Source: Trichomonas vaginalis G3 (taxonomy: Eukaryota > Parabasalia > Trichomonadida > Trichomonadidae). Taken from it: a stretch of DNA of 64,000 nt. The notes beneath the pieces were generated by a model that saw nothing but the letters and a program-made list of their open reading frames with translations, was not told the origin of the DNA and did not search any database. Shown piece after piece: positions 40,070-51,005 of this stretch (position 1 is the stretch's first letter; every line of letters begins with the position of its first letter). The stretch lies in NCBI RefSeq assembly GCF_026262505.1, contig NC_067207.1, positions 9,392,082 to 9,456,081 on the forward strand, in the 5' to 3' direction. Position numbers and translations under genes: made by a program.

Positions 40070-41522
40070 CTTGAAAAATGATGTTATTAACCCTATGTAG
40101 ATAGCTCACAAAATTTGAGAACCGATATTTCGCTAGTTCACAATTTTTGATAAGACGAATAACGCTTAGGTATTCAATTTTTATCCTAGCGTCATGAATT
40201 TTGAATGTGTTATCCATGTGTTTGATATGGATTGGATAGATATAATTACTTATCATATAAGGAAGCAAAATACTCAAAATAATAAATTTTGATGATTTTG
40301 AAAATTTGTTTTACTATCGGTATCCATTTCTGGTGAGATGGATGGCTCACAATTTTGATTTTCCTAAATTATATTCCTTTTTATATTTATATTTCGATTC
40401 CAAATGATATTGAAAAACACTCAAACCGCTAAAAAATAAATTGAAAGGATAAATATTTTACGATCTTCAGAAATCTCAATACACTTTTGAGATGATAGCA
40501 GTTTTTAGCATCCCATATATTATCAATAATATTTGAATTTCCTTTTTTTCTCGAAAATACTCTATTCAAAATTCAATTACAAATTGCTCAATTTCGAATT
40601 CTTGATATTATTAGATTTCTTCGATTCTTATGTTTTTGTTCGAATATAGATTATAAATTCCTCGTGACCATTTTCAAATTTAATGAAATCAATGATGATT
40701 TCGATAATTTTAAAGTTTATTTCAATTTATTTGTAATACATATCAATACTATTCATACAAATTTTATTTTTCATTTCCTTTTTAGTTTATTTTACTGTCT
40801 GTCCTTCAAATGAAATCTCACTCACCATTACTTTCAATATGAATAATATGCATCAAATAAATTCAATTTAGATAATTCATATATAACGAATCTCTTAATA
40901 TTTAAGCCATTGCATGTCTAATTTCTCCAAATTCAAACACATTTATTCTAACAAACATTCAATAGCTAATGGATGTAAATAATAATCGGAGTGTAATTGA
41001 TTGATACATTCAAATATGCATATTTATGATTAATTTGAATGAATTTCTCTAATCATTAGAATATTATGGACTATTCACAGATTTCATGGAATATCATGAA
41101 ACTAAGAATTTATCAAAGTGTTTAAAGGATTCATGACATTTTATTTAAAAATTAATGTTCATTAATGCGCACATCAAGAGATATTATAAATAATGAATAG
41201 ATACTTTTATATTTATCCCTTATTCTAATTGCATTCTTCCAAATTAGGATTGCAAATATTTATCTAGGGAAACATGAGATTTATGATAGCATCTATTCAT
41301 ATCTATTGCAACATATGCCATATTTACTATCGAAACTTTCCAAATGAGCATTTTCTCTAATGAAATATGGTTGATTTTTAAAAAACATACAAAAAGAATT
41401 CAAGATGATATGTACAAACAAGGATTCTCCTTATATATATACATATGGTGTAGTCTCTTGAGAAAAAAAAGACGACCCATGTATACAGCACGTTACACGT
41501 TTTTTAAAAATTTTTTGAATCC
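40070..41522. other. Long non-coding region
   Basis: About 1.45 kb of AT-rich sequence with no credible gene. A frame at 39990-40277 overlaps the E2F-like gene in another frame and is a shadow. No repeat recognised. Confidence 0.4.
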
Positions 41523-42095
41523 ATGGCGCAAACTGTTTATATAGCTGTTGTTGGAGATCACGAAGTTGGAAAAACGCAACTATTAAACATGTATATTAAC
41601 GAAAGATGTGACGAATCTTACAATCCATCAGTTGGAATATCAATGGCCGAAGTAACAGTAGAACCGAACACAAAAACCTTTAACATGAAAATTATAGAAA
41701 TAGACACACTCGAAAGCATCCTTAATAACAACGAACTTATGAATAAAATCACTGGATACATTATTATCTTCGACTATACAAATCCAGCAACAATTGACAG
41801 CCTTGGTAAGTACATATCGTTCTGTGGTGATAAACACATTGTATTTTTTGGCAACAAAATTGATCGTTGTCCTGATTACGAGAAAATTGAAAGATATCTA
41901 CTCAAAACTTACGATCGTATGAATGTTTTCTCAGGATCAATACTAAGAAATTTAAATGTCAACGAAGTTTTTGAATCTTTGTTGAGTTCCTTAGATGATT
42001 CTCACAAATTTAGCGCTGTCAATACAAGCAGGGAAGCAGCAGTTGAATATCAAAAGGAAGTACCAAAACAATCCAAATGTTGTTTATTAATTTAA
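41523..42095 (+). CDS. Atypical Ras/Rab-family small GTPase
   Basis: 190 residues starting MAQTVYIAVVG. The P-loop GDHEVGKT lies at residues 11-18. NKID (111-114) is the guanine-specificity motif, and a SGS segment near 137 stands for the SAK loop. The C-terminus is CCLLI, which fits prenylation of a CAAX-type box with a second Cys for a further lipid. The DTAGQE motif is degenerate (DTLES at 61-65), so the usual Gly and catalytic Gln are missing and GTP hydrolysis is probably slow or absent. The switch I Thr is also not obvious. Likely a membrane-bound, GTP-locked or nucleotide-binding-only regulator. Subfamily (Rab or Ras) is not clear. Confidence 0.75.
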   Translation: MAQTVYIAVVGDHEVGKTQLLNMYINERCDESYNPSVGISMAEVTVEPNTKTFNMKIIEIDTLESILNNNELMNKITGYIIIFDYTNPATIDSLGKYISFCGDKHIVFFGNKIDRCPDYEKIERYLLKTYDRMNVFSGSILRNLNVNEVFESLLSSLDDSHKFSAVNTSREAAVEYQKEVPKQSKCCLLI

Positions 42096-42692
42096 TCTTA
42101 CTATGAAATAATACAATTTAGACTCAATACTAAGCATATTTACGTATTTTTATTGTTTGCAATTCATAAAATCATTAAAATCATGAAATTTTGAAAATTT
42201 TGATTTTAACAAAGACACAATTAAGCCGTGAGAATATGCAAACTAGATACATACAAACTTTCTTTCAAAATTATCCAATATAACATACAGATTCTGAATT
42301 TTTATATCAAATTTTTATCTTTTGGGAATGTTCATCCAAACACAGCTTATAATAGGTGTGTACATCTTATATTTATTTTAATACTATTAATAAGCTCTCT
42401 TTGGAAACAGATTTATAAATTTCTCTCAAATTTCATAAGGATTCATAAATTTCCTCATGAAACTGCAATACAAATCTTCTGTAATTAAGCTTATTTTGAT
42501 TCATTTGTCAAGTTTCTTCGATGAGTCTAAATTTGAAGAAATTTTAAAAACCTAAGCTTTTAAACAGCTAGAAATTTCATCGACCATATAACAATTGACA
42601 TTAGCCATGTGGTTGAGATATTAAACAACCATCAAGCAATAGAAATCGATTCAAAATCTTCTGATTTTTTTTTACGATTATTTTTCAAATGA
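42096..42692. other. Non-coding spacer
   Basis: AT-rich, between the small GTPase and the start-less surface-protein remnant. The frame at 42228-42488 is membrane-like by composition only and is not called. Confidence 0.4.
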
Positions 42693-43679
42693 CTTGATCA
42701 TTTCTCAATATCCTGGGATGATGTATTCCCAGGATCGAGATATGATGAAGCTCATCTTAATGATGGAACCGAGTTCTCGAGAAGTGACAATTTAAAATAC
42801 TTTGTTTCAAGTTGTATTTTTCATGAATTAAGTCCAAATGGTGCAGTTCGAATTTCATCAGGAAATGATGATGTTAAAACATATGCAACAACAAATAGCT
42901 TCGAATCGTGTTCGTCTGGAGCACAAGGTGGAGGATCCCTCTACTTTTTCTACAAAGGACAGATTGTTCAAGCAAAGAATACATATACGAAATCAATAAC
43001 TACAGGAGATGGACTTGCAGTTAATATAAACGTTTCACCAAAGGCAGATTACAAAAATCATGCAAATGAAACCATTGTTTACGACTGCGGCAGTTCAGAA
43101 CAAAACTGCAGAATTCCATTTTTCACGTGCTATGGATTCTGCATCATGAATCAATGCAACATTACACAAAATAGAGTCAAAGGTTCTAGTGGAGGTTATA
43201 CCACACAATATATTACCTCTGATTCATTCATCACTTGTGTAAATGTTATCGAGAACAATCAATCATCTGGTTGGTTTAATTACCACAGTAAATATTCATC
43301 ATCAACCTCAAAGTTTAAAGTTTCTTCATGTAATTATATAAGAAATAAAGATTCTAAATCGGGTGGTAGTTTGATTTATACTAATACTGATCTTATCATG
43401 AGTTATTGTTGTATCCTTGAGAATGAAATTACTTACATATTTGAAGTAAGTTCAGCAACAATGACTTTCGAAAATTCAACAACAGATAGCACAGTTTCAA
43501 CAAGAACAAGTCCAATTTTTAAGAACACAAATATTTCAAGTTGTCCTCTTTTCAAGAATTCTATTCCAACAGAAGACCTAAATGAAGAAGAAAAGGAAGA
43601 TGATTTTTATATTCCTTACATTAAAAAACCTATCAAATTTGTTTCCATATTTGCATTGATAGCTTCGGCTTGTTCTTGA
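42693..43679 (+). pseudogene. Start-less surface-protein remnant (beta-helix type)
   Basis: An open frame of 328 codons follows a TGA at 42690-42692; the first in-frame ATG is only at 43146. The sequence is Ser/Asn/Gly/Cys-rich with repeated short units such as SWDDVFPGSRYDEAH, GGGSLYFFY and SGGSLIYTN. These recall the long right-handed beta-helix surface proteins that form large families in trichomonads. The C-terminus ends soon after KPIKFVSIFALIASACS, where intact members would continue through a membrane helix into a tail. So both ends look lost: no start or signal peptide, and a cut membrane anchor. Family assignment is by composition and pattern only. Confidence 0.5.
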
Positions 43680-44344
43680 ATAAAATCTCACTCAATAATA
43701 TATACTTTCTTTTTAAATAATAATCAAATATATTCTCTACCGCCAAATTTTTATATTTGAATCATCATAGCTTCAGAACATTACATAATGAATACCTGCA
43801 AAGTATATTATAATTACATTGAAGCTGCAAATATATCTTATCAGCAAACTTCTGGTTATTTTTAATAATTAATTTGGATTTAATGTTAATATTCAATTCT
43901 GATTCATGATCGCTGTCAAAAATTTGAATTAAAGTCAGATGGGCATAAGTGCATCCTTAAATCACCAATGGTTTCTATTTTCAACGATAATAGTGATACA
44001 CTAATTAACAATATACAGCATTCTATACATTTCTGACATTAGAAAAGAAATGAGAGAAGTTTTTTCGCTTCTATTTTCTTTCTTTCAGAAGTAATGTAGA
44101 GAGTTCCAATTCCCTGAGACATTTGTTCCATAACAAATCGCAATTTCATTAAATATGCAATTGTAATCTCATGCATAGACTATATCTTATCATATCTATT
44201 GTTACATATAATATTATCCTTCAGAGTGCTGTTGGATTGAAAGACAAATTTTGAAAATTTATAATAAACATGACTAAAAATTTATGTAAATATGAGCCAT
44301 GGGCTTAGTGTTTTATTTTATTCATTATTTATTTTGTGCTCAAA
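43680..44344. other. Non-coding spacer
   Basis: AT-rich. TCATTATT at 44322-44329, 16 bases before the next ATG, is a good match to a trichomonad initiator element. Otherwise nothing recognised. Confidence 0.45.
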
Positions 44345-45784
44345 ATGGATAATTATAAGCTTGGTGAACAAGCTCAAGACCAGCCAATTGAAAAGCAATT
44401 AAATGGAAATAAATATGATGGTAATGCAGATAGATATCAAACTGCGCTAAAGAATCTCGCTGCAATCACTCTTGATATTAAAAAAGGAATAGATGCATCA
44501 GCATTACTCGAAAATATTAAGTTTTACGTCTTTGGACACGTACCCGTAGAAGTACTTTTAGAAAATTCTGTACTGGAAACTTTTGCTGTCGCATTAAACT
44601 ACGAATTTGGCAACAGAGCTACGATCATCTACTTTGAAATGCTTAGAAATATTATCTCTCATGCAGATTCTACACAAATTATCGACTTTTTTAATGAAGA
44701 AAATGTTCCAAAAATATTTGAACTCCTTAGAACCAGAGAAATACATGCAAAGTTTTTAATACTCGAAATACTCATCAATGTTCTTGAATTGAATGAGGTT
44801 GGGCAGATAATTGTTCCTTTATTTGAAGAAAATCACTTTGAACGTATTGCATTAGAGTTATTAGAGAGCATGCCGTTCGAAAAACTATCAACAAATAAAT
44901 ACGAACCACAATATATAGACAGTCTTTTAGATTTATTACAAATTTTGTTTTCATATGTTGATGATGAAAATTTGATTGCTTTTATTCATATATTTGCATT
45001 CATTACAGAACATTTACCAATATCTTACTACGAAATTTTAGATTGTGAACAAAAAAATCAACCGTTGCCTGAAACACCAATTTTCGAGCCATGCTTTTAC
45101 TCAACAATATGTTTAGTCTACAAGCAAGGTTTTAGATCCCAAGAAATGATTTCAAACTTCGATTTGCCAATTTTAATTCCAAGATTAGTTGAAATGAGTT
45201 CGAAGTTACATTATTTAGGTAAAAATACAAAAGATATACTTAAATATGCAGATTCAATGTGGAAAACTATTGTATTTGCTATAGATTTAAGTTATTTACC
45301 TGAATCCTTTTTTGATTATCTTGCAACGAATTTAAACAGTATCTGCCTTGAGTATTCTGGCTCCAAACATCTATATAAGATCATAGAATACTTACTTTTA
45401 GAAAGATATGAATTAATGAAAAAATATTTTGTTTTGGATGCTCTTATTATTAATTTCTATGGATATTCATTTAAAATACATAACAGATCGATTAACCCTC
45501 TCTTTACATTGATGAAAAACCTTTACGATCCTGAACTTGCAGAAATTTTAGTGCAACGCTCATTCACTGATCTAGTTGTATCTAAATTAGAGGGATATTC
45601 AGATGATACACTGACGAACATGCTCATTGCAATTGGTGAATACTGTTCAAATAATCCGAAATTTTCAGAATCTGTCTCATCGAATGAGTCATTCCACGAA
45701 GAAGTTCAGAAATTAATCGATTCTGATAGTGACTCTGTTAGCCAAGCAGCCGAAAATCTTATAAACCTGGTTTACCCAGAATAA
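44345..45784 (+). CDS. Helical-repeat (armadillo/HEAT-like) protein
   Basis: 479 residues from the ATG at 44345; the frame opens at a GTG nine bases earlier. Apart from an N-terminal 35-residue polar leader, the whole protein is an alternation of amphipathic helices with Leu/Ile/Val spacing (for example IIYFEMLRNIISHAD, KFLILEILINVLEL, LLDLLQILFSYVD), typical of armadillo/HEAT-like solenoids. Such proteins serve as scaffolds; no partner can be named. No membrane segment or catalytic motif is visible. A likely initiator lies at 44322. Confidence 0.6.
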   Translation: MDNYKLGEQAQDQPIEKQLNGNKYDGNADRYQTALKNLAAITLDIKKGIDASALLENIKFYVFGHVPVEVLLENSVLETFAVALNYEFGNRATIIYFEMLRNIISHADSTQIIDFFNEENVPKIFELLRTREIHAKFLILEILINVLELNEVGQIIVPLFEENHFERIALELLESMPFEKLSTNKYEPQYIDSLLDLLQILFSYVDDENLIAFIHIFAFITEHLPISYYEILDCEQKNQPLPETPIFEPCFYSTICLVYKQGFRSQEMISNFDLPILIPRLVEMSSKLHYLGKNTKDILKYADSMWKTIVFAIDLSYLPESFFDYLATNLNSICLEYSGSKHLYKIIEYLLLERYELMKKYFVLDALIINFYGYSFKIHNRSINPLFTLMKNLYDPELAEILVQRSFTDLVVSKLEGYSDDTLTNMLIAIGEYCSNNPKFSESVSSNESFHEEVQKLIDSDSDSVSQAAENLINLVYPE

Positions 45785-45991
45785 GATTATTTATTTCTTA
45801 ATTGTTGTATGTAAATATAAAATATTTGTAATAAAGAGCTATTATATAATTGATTTCTCGCATTAGTATGCGTTGATGTATGAAAAATTTTGAGGAAAGC
45901 AAAATCCGATTTTTCATCATATATAGATTACTAATGATATGTTAATTAAAAATAGACTGTGAAATCATGAAAAATTTTCTTCAGATTTTTT

Positions 45992-46708
45992 TTGCCGCGT
46001 TACCGATCACAAATTCAGAAGGAATACGTTTTTTCTGTAGACGGGATGAAAGGATTTAATAGGGATCCGCTGATAGCTCACGTTTCAAAACGCCAAGGCG
46101 GCACACCCGGACCCGCTGCATATAACATTGAAAGTCGTTTAGATACAACAACAATCAAATTAAAAGGTCGTCCTTCAGATAAAGTTCTTTATGACGATAC
46201 ACGTATGTTAAAACTCCCATCAACTATCGGCAATGTTCCGAAGATAACACTCGGAGCACGCACACAGCTTTTAACAAACAAATTCCAAACCCCAGGTCCA
46301 TCATATATTCCGCCTTCTTTCGGAGCAGGAAGCAGGCATCATTCATTCGGCACTTTCAATGGTATGAAAACAAAATCACAAACATCCCTCGATCACGCAA
46401 TAACTCCAGGCCCAGGTCCTGCTGCTTATTCTCTCAGAGATCATTCATTCGATGCTACAGGAGCGAAAGGAATTAAGATGAAAGGTACACACGACTTCAA
46501 GTACGCCGAGTCAGTATCTCCAGGTCCTGGCGCTTACGCTCCAAGATTTGAATCTGTACTTGCTTCAGCTCCAAAGCCAATCTTCCATATTAGACCTAAG
46601 TCTAAGGATCCAGAACCAGGTGTTGGCTATAAGGAATTGGGTTCAACACTCAGTGGACCTCAATACACTATGAAACGTCGCGCTGATGATGATATTAACT
46701 TAATCTAA
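45992..46708 (+). CDS. STPGR-repeat (ODF3/SHIPPO-like) axonemal protein, start uncertain
   Basis: Up to 238 residues. Pro-Gly-Pro-x-x-Tyr repeats occur at GTPGPAAYN, QTPGPSYIP, ITPGPGPAAYS and VSPGPGAYAP, about 40-50 residues apart, with RTQLLT/GMK-type linkers. This is the STPGR family of flagellar microtubule-associated proteins, which bind inside or along axonemal doublets; it fits a flagellated protist. The frame begins at TTG (45992), reading MPRYRSQIQKEYVFS if used as a start. The first ATG is at 46046 (MKGFNRDP). The upstream 18 codons look coding, so either the original ATG has become TTG or the shorter form is made. Confidence 0.7.
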   Translation: MPRYRSQIQKEYVFSVDGMKGFNRDPLIAHVSKRQGGTPGPAAYNIESRLDTTTIKLKGRPSDKVLYDDTRMLKLPSTIGNVPKITLGARTQLLTNKFQTPGPSYIPPSFGAGSRHHSFGTFNGMKTKSQTSLDHAITPGPGPAAYSLRDHSFDATGAKGIKMKGTHDFKYAESVSPGPGAYAPRFESVLASAPKPIFHIRPKSKDPEPGVGYKELGSTLSGPQYTMKRRADDDINLI

Positions 46709-46947
46709 TCGCGCCCAACATTTATTTCTATTTTCCACATCGGAATATTTATAAAAATCTTTTTTTTTTGTTTACAAAATTAAATTACTTTTACGACTCT
46801 TCGGACAACACACTTCTATTAACCACTGAAAAGTGATATGAGTTTCACATAATATACATGTATAAGAAAAAAATAAATTATATCATAATAAACAAGAATG
46901 TATTTTAACTAATAAACAACAAAAATTCATACAAAGAAAGAATAATA

Positions 46948-48108
46948 TTAATCATAAACAGGAGTTTGTAATCCGTACCTATATCGCAAGTTTTCTAATT
47001 GAGTATTGGTCCTCTCGGCTTTGGTAGCTGAACAACCATGCATGCTCACAGCTGCAGCAACAGCACCAACAATTGCAACATGCTGATCTTTTGGTACTAT
47101 ATTGATACCCGATGCAGCACTAATTAAAGCATTTAACTGGGCTTCAAGATTTTCGAGACGTTCTTCACCTTCAGCTGTTAAACCTTCTATTTCAGATTGA
47201 TACTTTTTAATCTTCTCATTTATTTCATCAAGATCATCCAAAAGGATGTCTTCTTTTTCATAAAGATCATCATTTTCATCTTGCATATCTTCAATAATAT
47301 CACCATTTTTGTTTTGCAAAGATTGAATTCTTCTTTGAAGTTCTCTTGTAATCTTATTTGAAATACGTGTGGTTTTCTTTTTATCAGCTTCTTTCTTTGC
47401 CTCAAGGGATACAGTAAGTGTCTTTGATTTTGTTGAAAGCTTATTAATTTTCTTTTCGAGTTCTTGAATAAAATTTTTTTGCTTTTCTTGGTCTTCGTCA
47501 TCTTGACGCTTCAAACTTCCATAACCCATTGTGATCTGGTTAAGATAAGTGTCAATAATTTTATGCGTAGCTTTTGATTGGTTTTCTACAGCTGTTGAAA
47601 ATTTTTTCCATTGTGCTGCATCTTCTTCGTATTGATTTTTTTCTTCAGTAAATACTCGTTTCTGAAGAGCAACAAGATCAGACCACATTTTGTGCAGTTT
47701 CTTTATCTCAACCATGTGCTCTTCATCAGCTTCTGATTTTGTTGAATGCTGTTGGGCTTTAAAAACATCTCTATCAAGAGACATTATATATTCTGTACTT
47801 GGAACTTGTGTATGTGAAAAAGGTAAAAGTCTAAAAATTTCGTTTTGTAATTGTCTAACATGGAAACGCAATTGAGCATTTTTCAACTGCATTTGGAGAC
47901 ATTCTTCCTTCGTTCTCAATATTTGCATGTGACTTTTATTCACTAATCGCTTAACTTCACTCATTCGATTGCATTTTTCGATGACTTTATTGTCTAATTC
48001 CTGAACTTCTTGCCAGCATTTCTTTAATCCAAGAATTTTATCTAAAGCCGCTTCCTTTTCTTGAGCAAATGCTTCTTCTGTAGCTTTAAAGTATGTTTCA
48101 AATTGCAT
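46948..48108 (-). CDS. Long coiled-coil protein
   Basis: 386 residues from the ATG at 48108 (MQFETYFKATEEAF); the frame opens at 48153. Heptad-like Leu/Glu/Lys patterns cover residues 1-330, with breaks near residue 100 (LLPFSHTQVPSTEY) and 185. The last 55 residues are non-helical (VPKDQHVAIVGAVAAAVSMH and on). The arrangement recalls flagellar or centrosomal CCDC proteins, with some likeness to CCDC77 around the first break, but this is weak. It sits tail to tail with the STPGR gene. Cytoskeletal role inferred. Confidence 0.6.
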   Translation of the reverse strand: MQFETYFKATEEAFAQEKEAALDKILGLKKCWQEVQELDNKVIEKCNRMSEVKRLVNKSHMQILRTKEECLQMQLKNAQLRFHVRQLQNEIFRLLPFSHTQVPSTEYIMSLDRDVFKAQQHSTKSEADEEHMVEIKKLHKMWSDLVALQKRVFTEEKNQYEEDAAQWKKFSTAVENQSKATHKIIDTYLNQITMGYGSLKRQDDEDQEKQKNFIQELEKKINKLSTKSKTLTVSLEAKKEADKKKTTRISNKITRELQRRIQSLQNKNGDIIEDMQDENDDLYEKEDILLDDLDEINEKIKKYQSEIEGLTAEGEERLENLEAQLNALISAASGINIVPKDQHVAIVGAVAAAVSMHGCSATKAERTNTQLENLRYRYGLQTPVYD

Positions 48109-48487
48109 TTTGGACAAAAAAATAAACGTACAAAAATTTTGTAAATCTCTCAAATCAATAGAACAGAATCATTGCGACAAGCAAATGAGCACAGTAATTA
48201 TTCATAACACTACCTACAATGACCTACGGGAGAGAATAGATCCTGTTTTACATGGATAATATTATTTTCATTGTATATTTCTTGGATAAAATCATGGATA
48301 ATGAAACAAAACTTCACTGTAATGATTTGGATGGAACTACTTATTGCATAAGAGATTAAGTTATTTTTTAAAAGAATTCGGTTCTTTTTTTTAAATAAAA
48401 ATATAGATATGAAAAAATCATGTTTAATTATATCAAAACTATCATTGTAGAATGCAATATCAAACTTTAGTAAGTTCCAATTAGTAA
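48109..48487. other. Non-coding spacer
   Basis: About 380 bp of AT-rich sequence upstream of the coiled-coil gene and downstream of the NTPDase gene. No feature recognised. Confidence 0.4.
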
Positions 48488-49873
48488 TTACATTAGTAAT
48501 TGACCATTATCAATGGATTTGACGTTCTGGAAAGAAGCCTGTTTCTTGCAAGCGAGTTTGTATACGACAAATACACAAATGACAACAATGGCAACGACAG
48601 CGATGACGATAATTAAAATAATATACCAAGCCATTCCGACAGAAGCTGCAGAGAAGGCTTCAAGGACAGCGCCGAGTGTCCATTGTGGTTCTACATTATT
48701 GATCTTGATTGGGGCGCTGATTACGAGCTCATCAATGAGTTTATCGTGTTGGAATCCACGATCTAAGAAATTGATAAGGAGATGTTGCTGTAAGTAGGCC
48801 ATGTGAATGTACATGTATTTTGGATTGTAGTCGTAAGCTTGTTGGTAGGTGTAGTTGCCGTAAACGTAAGATTTCTGAATGAAATCGTTAAGTTTGAGGG
48901 TATCGTTGAGTTTAAGATAATCGGCTGAGTATTGCATGACACCTTGTGCATAGATACGGTCAAATTTTGCTGGAAGAGGAACGCAAACGTTTTCATTTTC
49001 ATCTTTGAAAAGAACTGGGTATCCGCCGCAGTTCTTCTCTTCATCCTTCTTGAAAACAAGAGTTTCGTAGAGTTGGTAGCATTTCTGGAAGTCTGCCTTG
49101 CCTGTAAATGTTTCATTTTTACCATCAATTTTAAGTGTAAGATTTGCACCCTTAATAACGCATGGAGATTCGTGGGTGGTCTTCATAACTTCTTTGTGGA
49201 CGGTTACGGAGCTGATATCGCCACCATAGCCAAGCCATGAGTGAGCGAAAACGTTGTAGTTATCCTTTCCGATTCTAACTTGGTAGAGGAATTTCTTGAG
49301 GTAAGACTTTGGCTTTTCAGTGATTTCTGCCGCTATCTGAGCTGAAGCACCTCCGAATTCGAAAATCGGTAATGTTTTCGTTTCTGGAGTGAAAGCGCGG
49401 CGTAGACGGTTCACAGCGACCCAGGCAAACAGACCTTCTTCGTAGCCTGGAATTACTCTGAAATGCTTTTCCTGGACTTTATATTTGAAATTTTGTTTTG
49501 CTTTCTTGTAAGCAATCTTCATAACTCTCTTCTGGTCTTCGAGAGGGAGAAGACGCATACCAGCTGTAGCATAAACAATAAGTGGGACACTGCTCTGCTC
49601 CTTTTCATCGATCCATTTATTTGCATGTTCTGTTAAGAGCTGTCTGTAGATTTCATCCATGACAGATTCGTTTTTGGCAACATCGGAGAGCTTTGTTGAG
49701 GCTTCATCTCCTTTGAAACTGAATGGATTTCCATTTTCATCAACCATCGCTTCATAAGTTAATGGGTCGGATGCATTTTCGTATTTATATAAGTAAACAC
49801 GAGTGGAACTACTGCCCGCATCGAATATGAGAACCTTTTGTGAATGTATTAAGGCACTAAACAAAAAGAACAT
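48488..49873 (-). CDS. Ecto-nucleoside triphosphate diphosphohydrolase (GDA1/CD39 family)
   Basis: 461 residues. A signal peptide (about 1-12, MFFLFSALIHSQ) is directly followed by the family domain. All apyrase conserved regions are visible: ACR1 DAGSSSTRVYLY (18-29), ACR2 YATAGMRLLP (101-110), ACR3 GYEEGLFAWVAVN (143-155) and ACR4 FEFGGASAQI (171-180). A single C-terminal membrane helix (ILIIVIAVVAIVVICVFVVY) and a short Lys-containing tail anchor it. The enzyme hydrolyses extracellular ATP and ADP. In trichomonads ecto-NTPDases feed purine salvage, since these parasites cannot make purines, and blunt ATP danger signals. Length is normal and no residue of the motifs is missing, so it is expected to be active. 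Confidence 0.9.
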   Translation of the reverse strand: MFFLFSALIHSQKVLIFDAGSSSTRVYLYKYENASDPLTYEAMVDENGNPFSFKGDEASTKLSDVAKNESVMDEIYRQLLTEHANKWIDEKEQSSVPLIVYATAGMRLLPLEDQKRVMKIAYKKAKQNFKYKVQEKHFRVIPGYEEGLFAWVAVNRLRRAFTPETKTLPIFEFGGASAQIAAEITEKPKSYLKKFLYQVRIGKDNYNVFAHSWLGYGGDISSVTVHKEVMKTTHESPCVIKGANLTLKIDGKNETFTGKADFQKCYQLYETLVFKKDEEKNCGGYPVLFKDENENVCVPLPAKFDRIYAQGVMQYSADYLKLNDTLKLNDFIQKSYVYGNYTYQQAYDYNPKYMYIHMAYLQQHLLINFLDRGFQHDKLIDELVISAPIKINNVEPQWTLGAVLEAFSAASVGMAWYIILIIVIAVVAIVVICVFVVYKLACKKQASFQNVKSIDNGQLLM

Positions 49874-50786
49874 CTGAAATATTGACTAAAAAAATTTCAT
49901 CGTAATCTTTACAAAATCTGAACATCACTTTTCGAACTGAAATTCTCAATCGATCGCTCACAGTTGCAGATCCATATTATTATATCACCAAAATAGATAT
50001 ATATTATGAGGAATGTTTCCTTTTATGCGTAGCGAAACTATCATAAATCCATTCTCCACCAATCATGAAAAAGTACCATTTCTTTGAATCATAGATTTAT
50101 GGAGAAATTTCTAAAATTCGGCAATCATTTAATGTGAGAAGGATTTTGTGAGGTTGGTAGCTAGTTGTATTCAGAATGATTTGATAAAACTATATAATTA
50201 TCCTTTTTTTTTATTTCTGACTTTGCTATTAGAATCATGAAAGCGTATATAGATCTCATGCTTGATTTCCCACTCATTACGTTTCCAATAAATGCGATAA
50301 TTAATGAATCGTCAGTTTCAACAGCACTAAATACCAGATTCTACGAATAAATTAAACCGCGATTCTCAATGCATTCGGTATATGCGTAAATTGTGGATAA
50401 ATCATTGGAAAATTTTTCCAAAAAAAAATTGTCTGTTCTAGACACTAATACAAAGAAATGTAGTAATTTGAGAAACATCCACCAATGCATTGTCGTTTCA
50501 AATTTTGCATTTTATCGGTTACAAACGAAAAATGAAGGCAAATTAAACTCGATTTACAAAATGATTAAAGGGAATCTGATTAATTCATCGAAAAACATTC
50601 TTCAATTATCTCAACATAATATAACATTTGAATTTGTGAACCTCTACTCAGGATTTCTAAAAGGAAATTCATTTGAGTTTCAATTGAGATAATTCAAAGG
50701 TAATTCACGATTGATTCAGGAGTATATAGTAGGAATTTTGAGAAAATAGTGTCATAGAGGGCTAGTGATTAAAAATAAGTGTGAAA
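49874..50786. other. Non-coding spacer
   Basis: AT-rich, up to the TTAA of the nested transposon block. A 99-residue frame at 50393-50692 has no domain or repeat support and is not called. Confidence 0.4.
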
Positions 50787-51005
50787 TTAAGGGTGGCTTC
50801 CGACCAAATTATCACTTTTTAGCCCAAGTGAGAAAATTTCGTAATTTATAACCAAGTTTTTAAAAATCTATATTTAATAAAGATTCTATTTTTCTTATTA
50901 AATTTCAAAAATGAGGGGGTTCGGAATCGTCCACAAATTGCCGAAAGGGTTTTTGCCAGTTTTGAATCCGCTTATTTTTATAGACCAAAATTATAAATAA
51001 ATTAA

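Noticed and set aside
50393-50692. 99-residue frame before the transposon nest
   Set aside because: No domain, low-complexity Asn/Lys/Ser content, isolated in a non-coding region.
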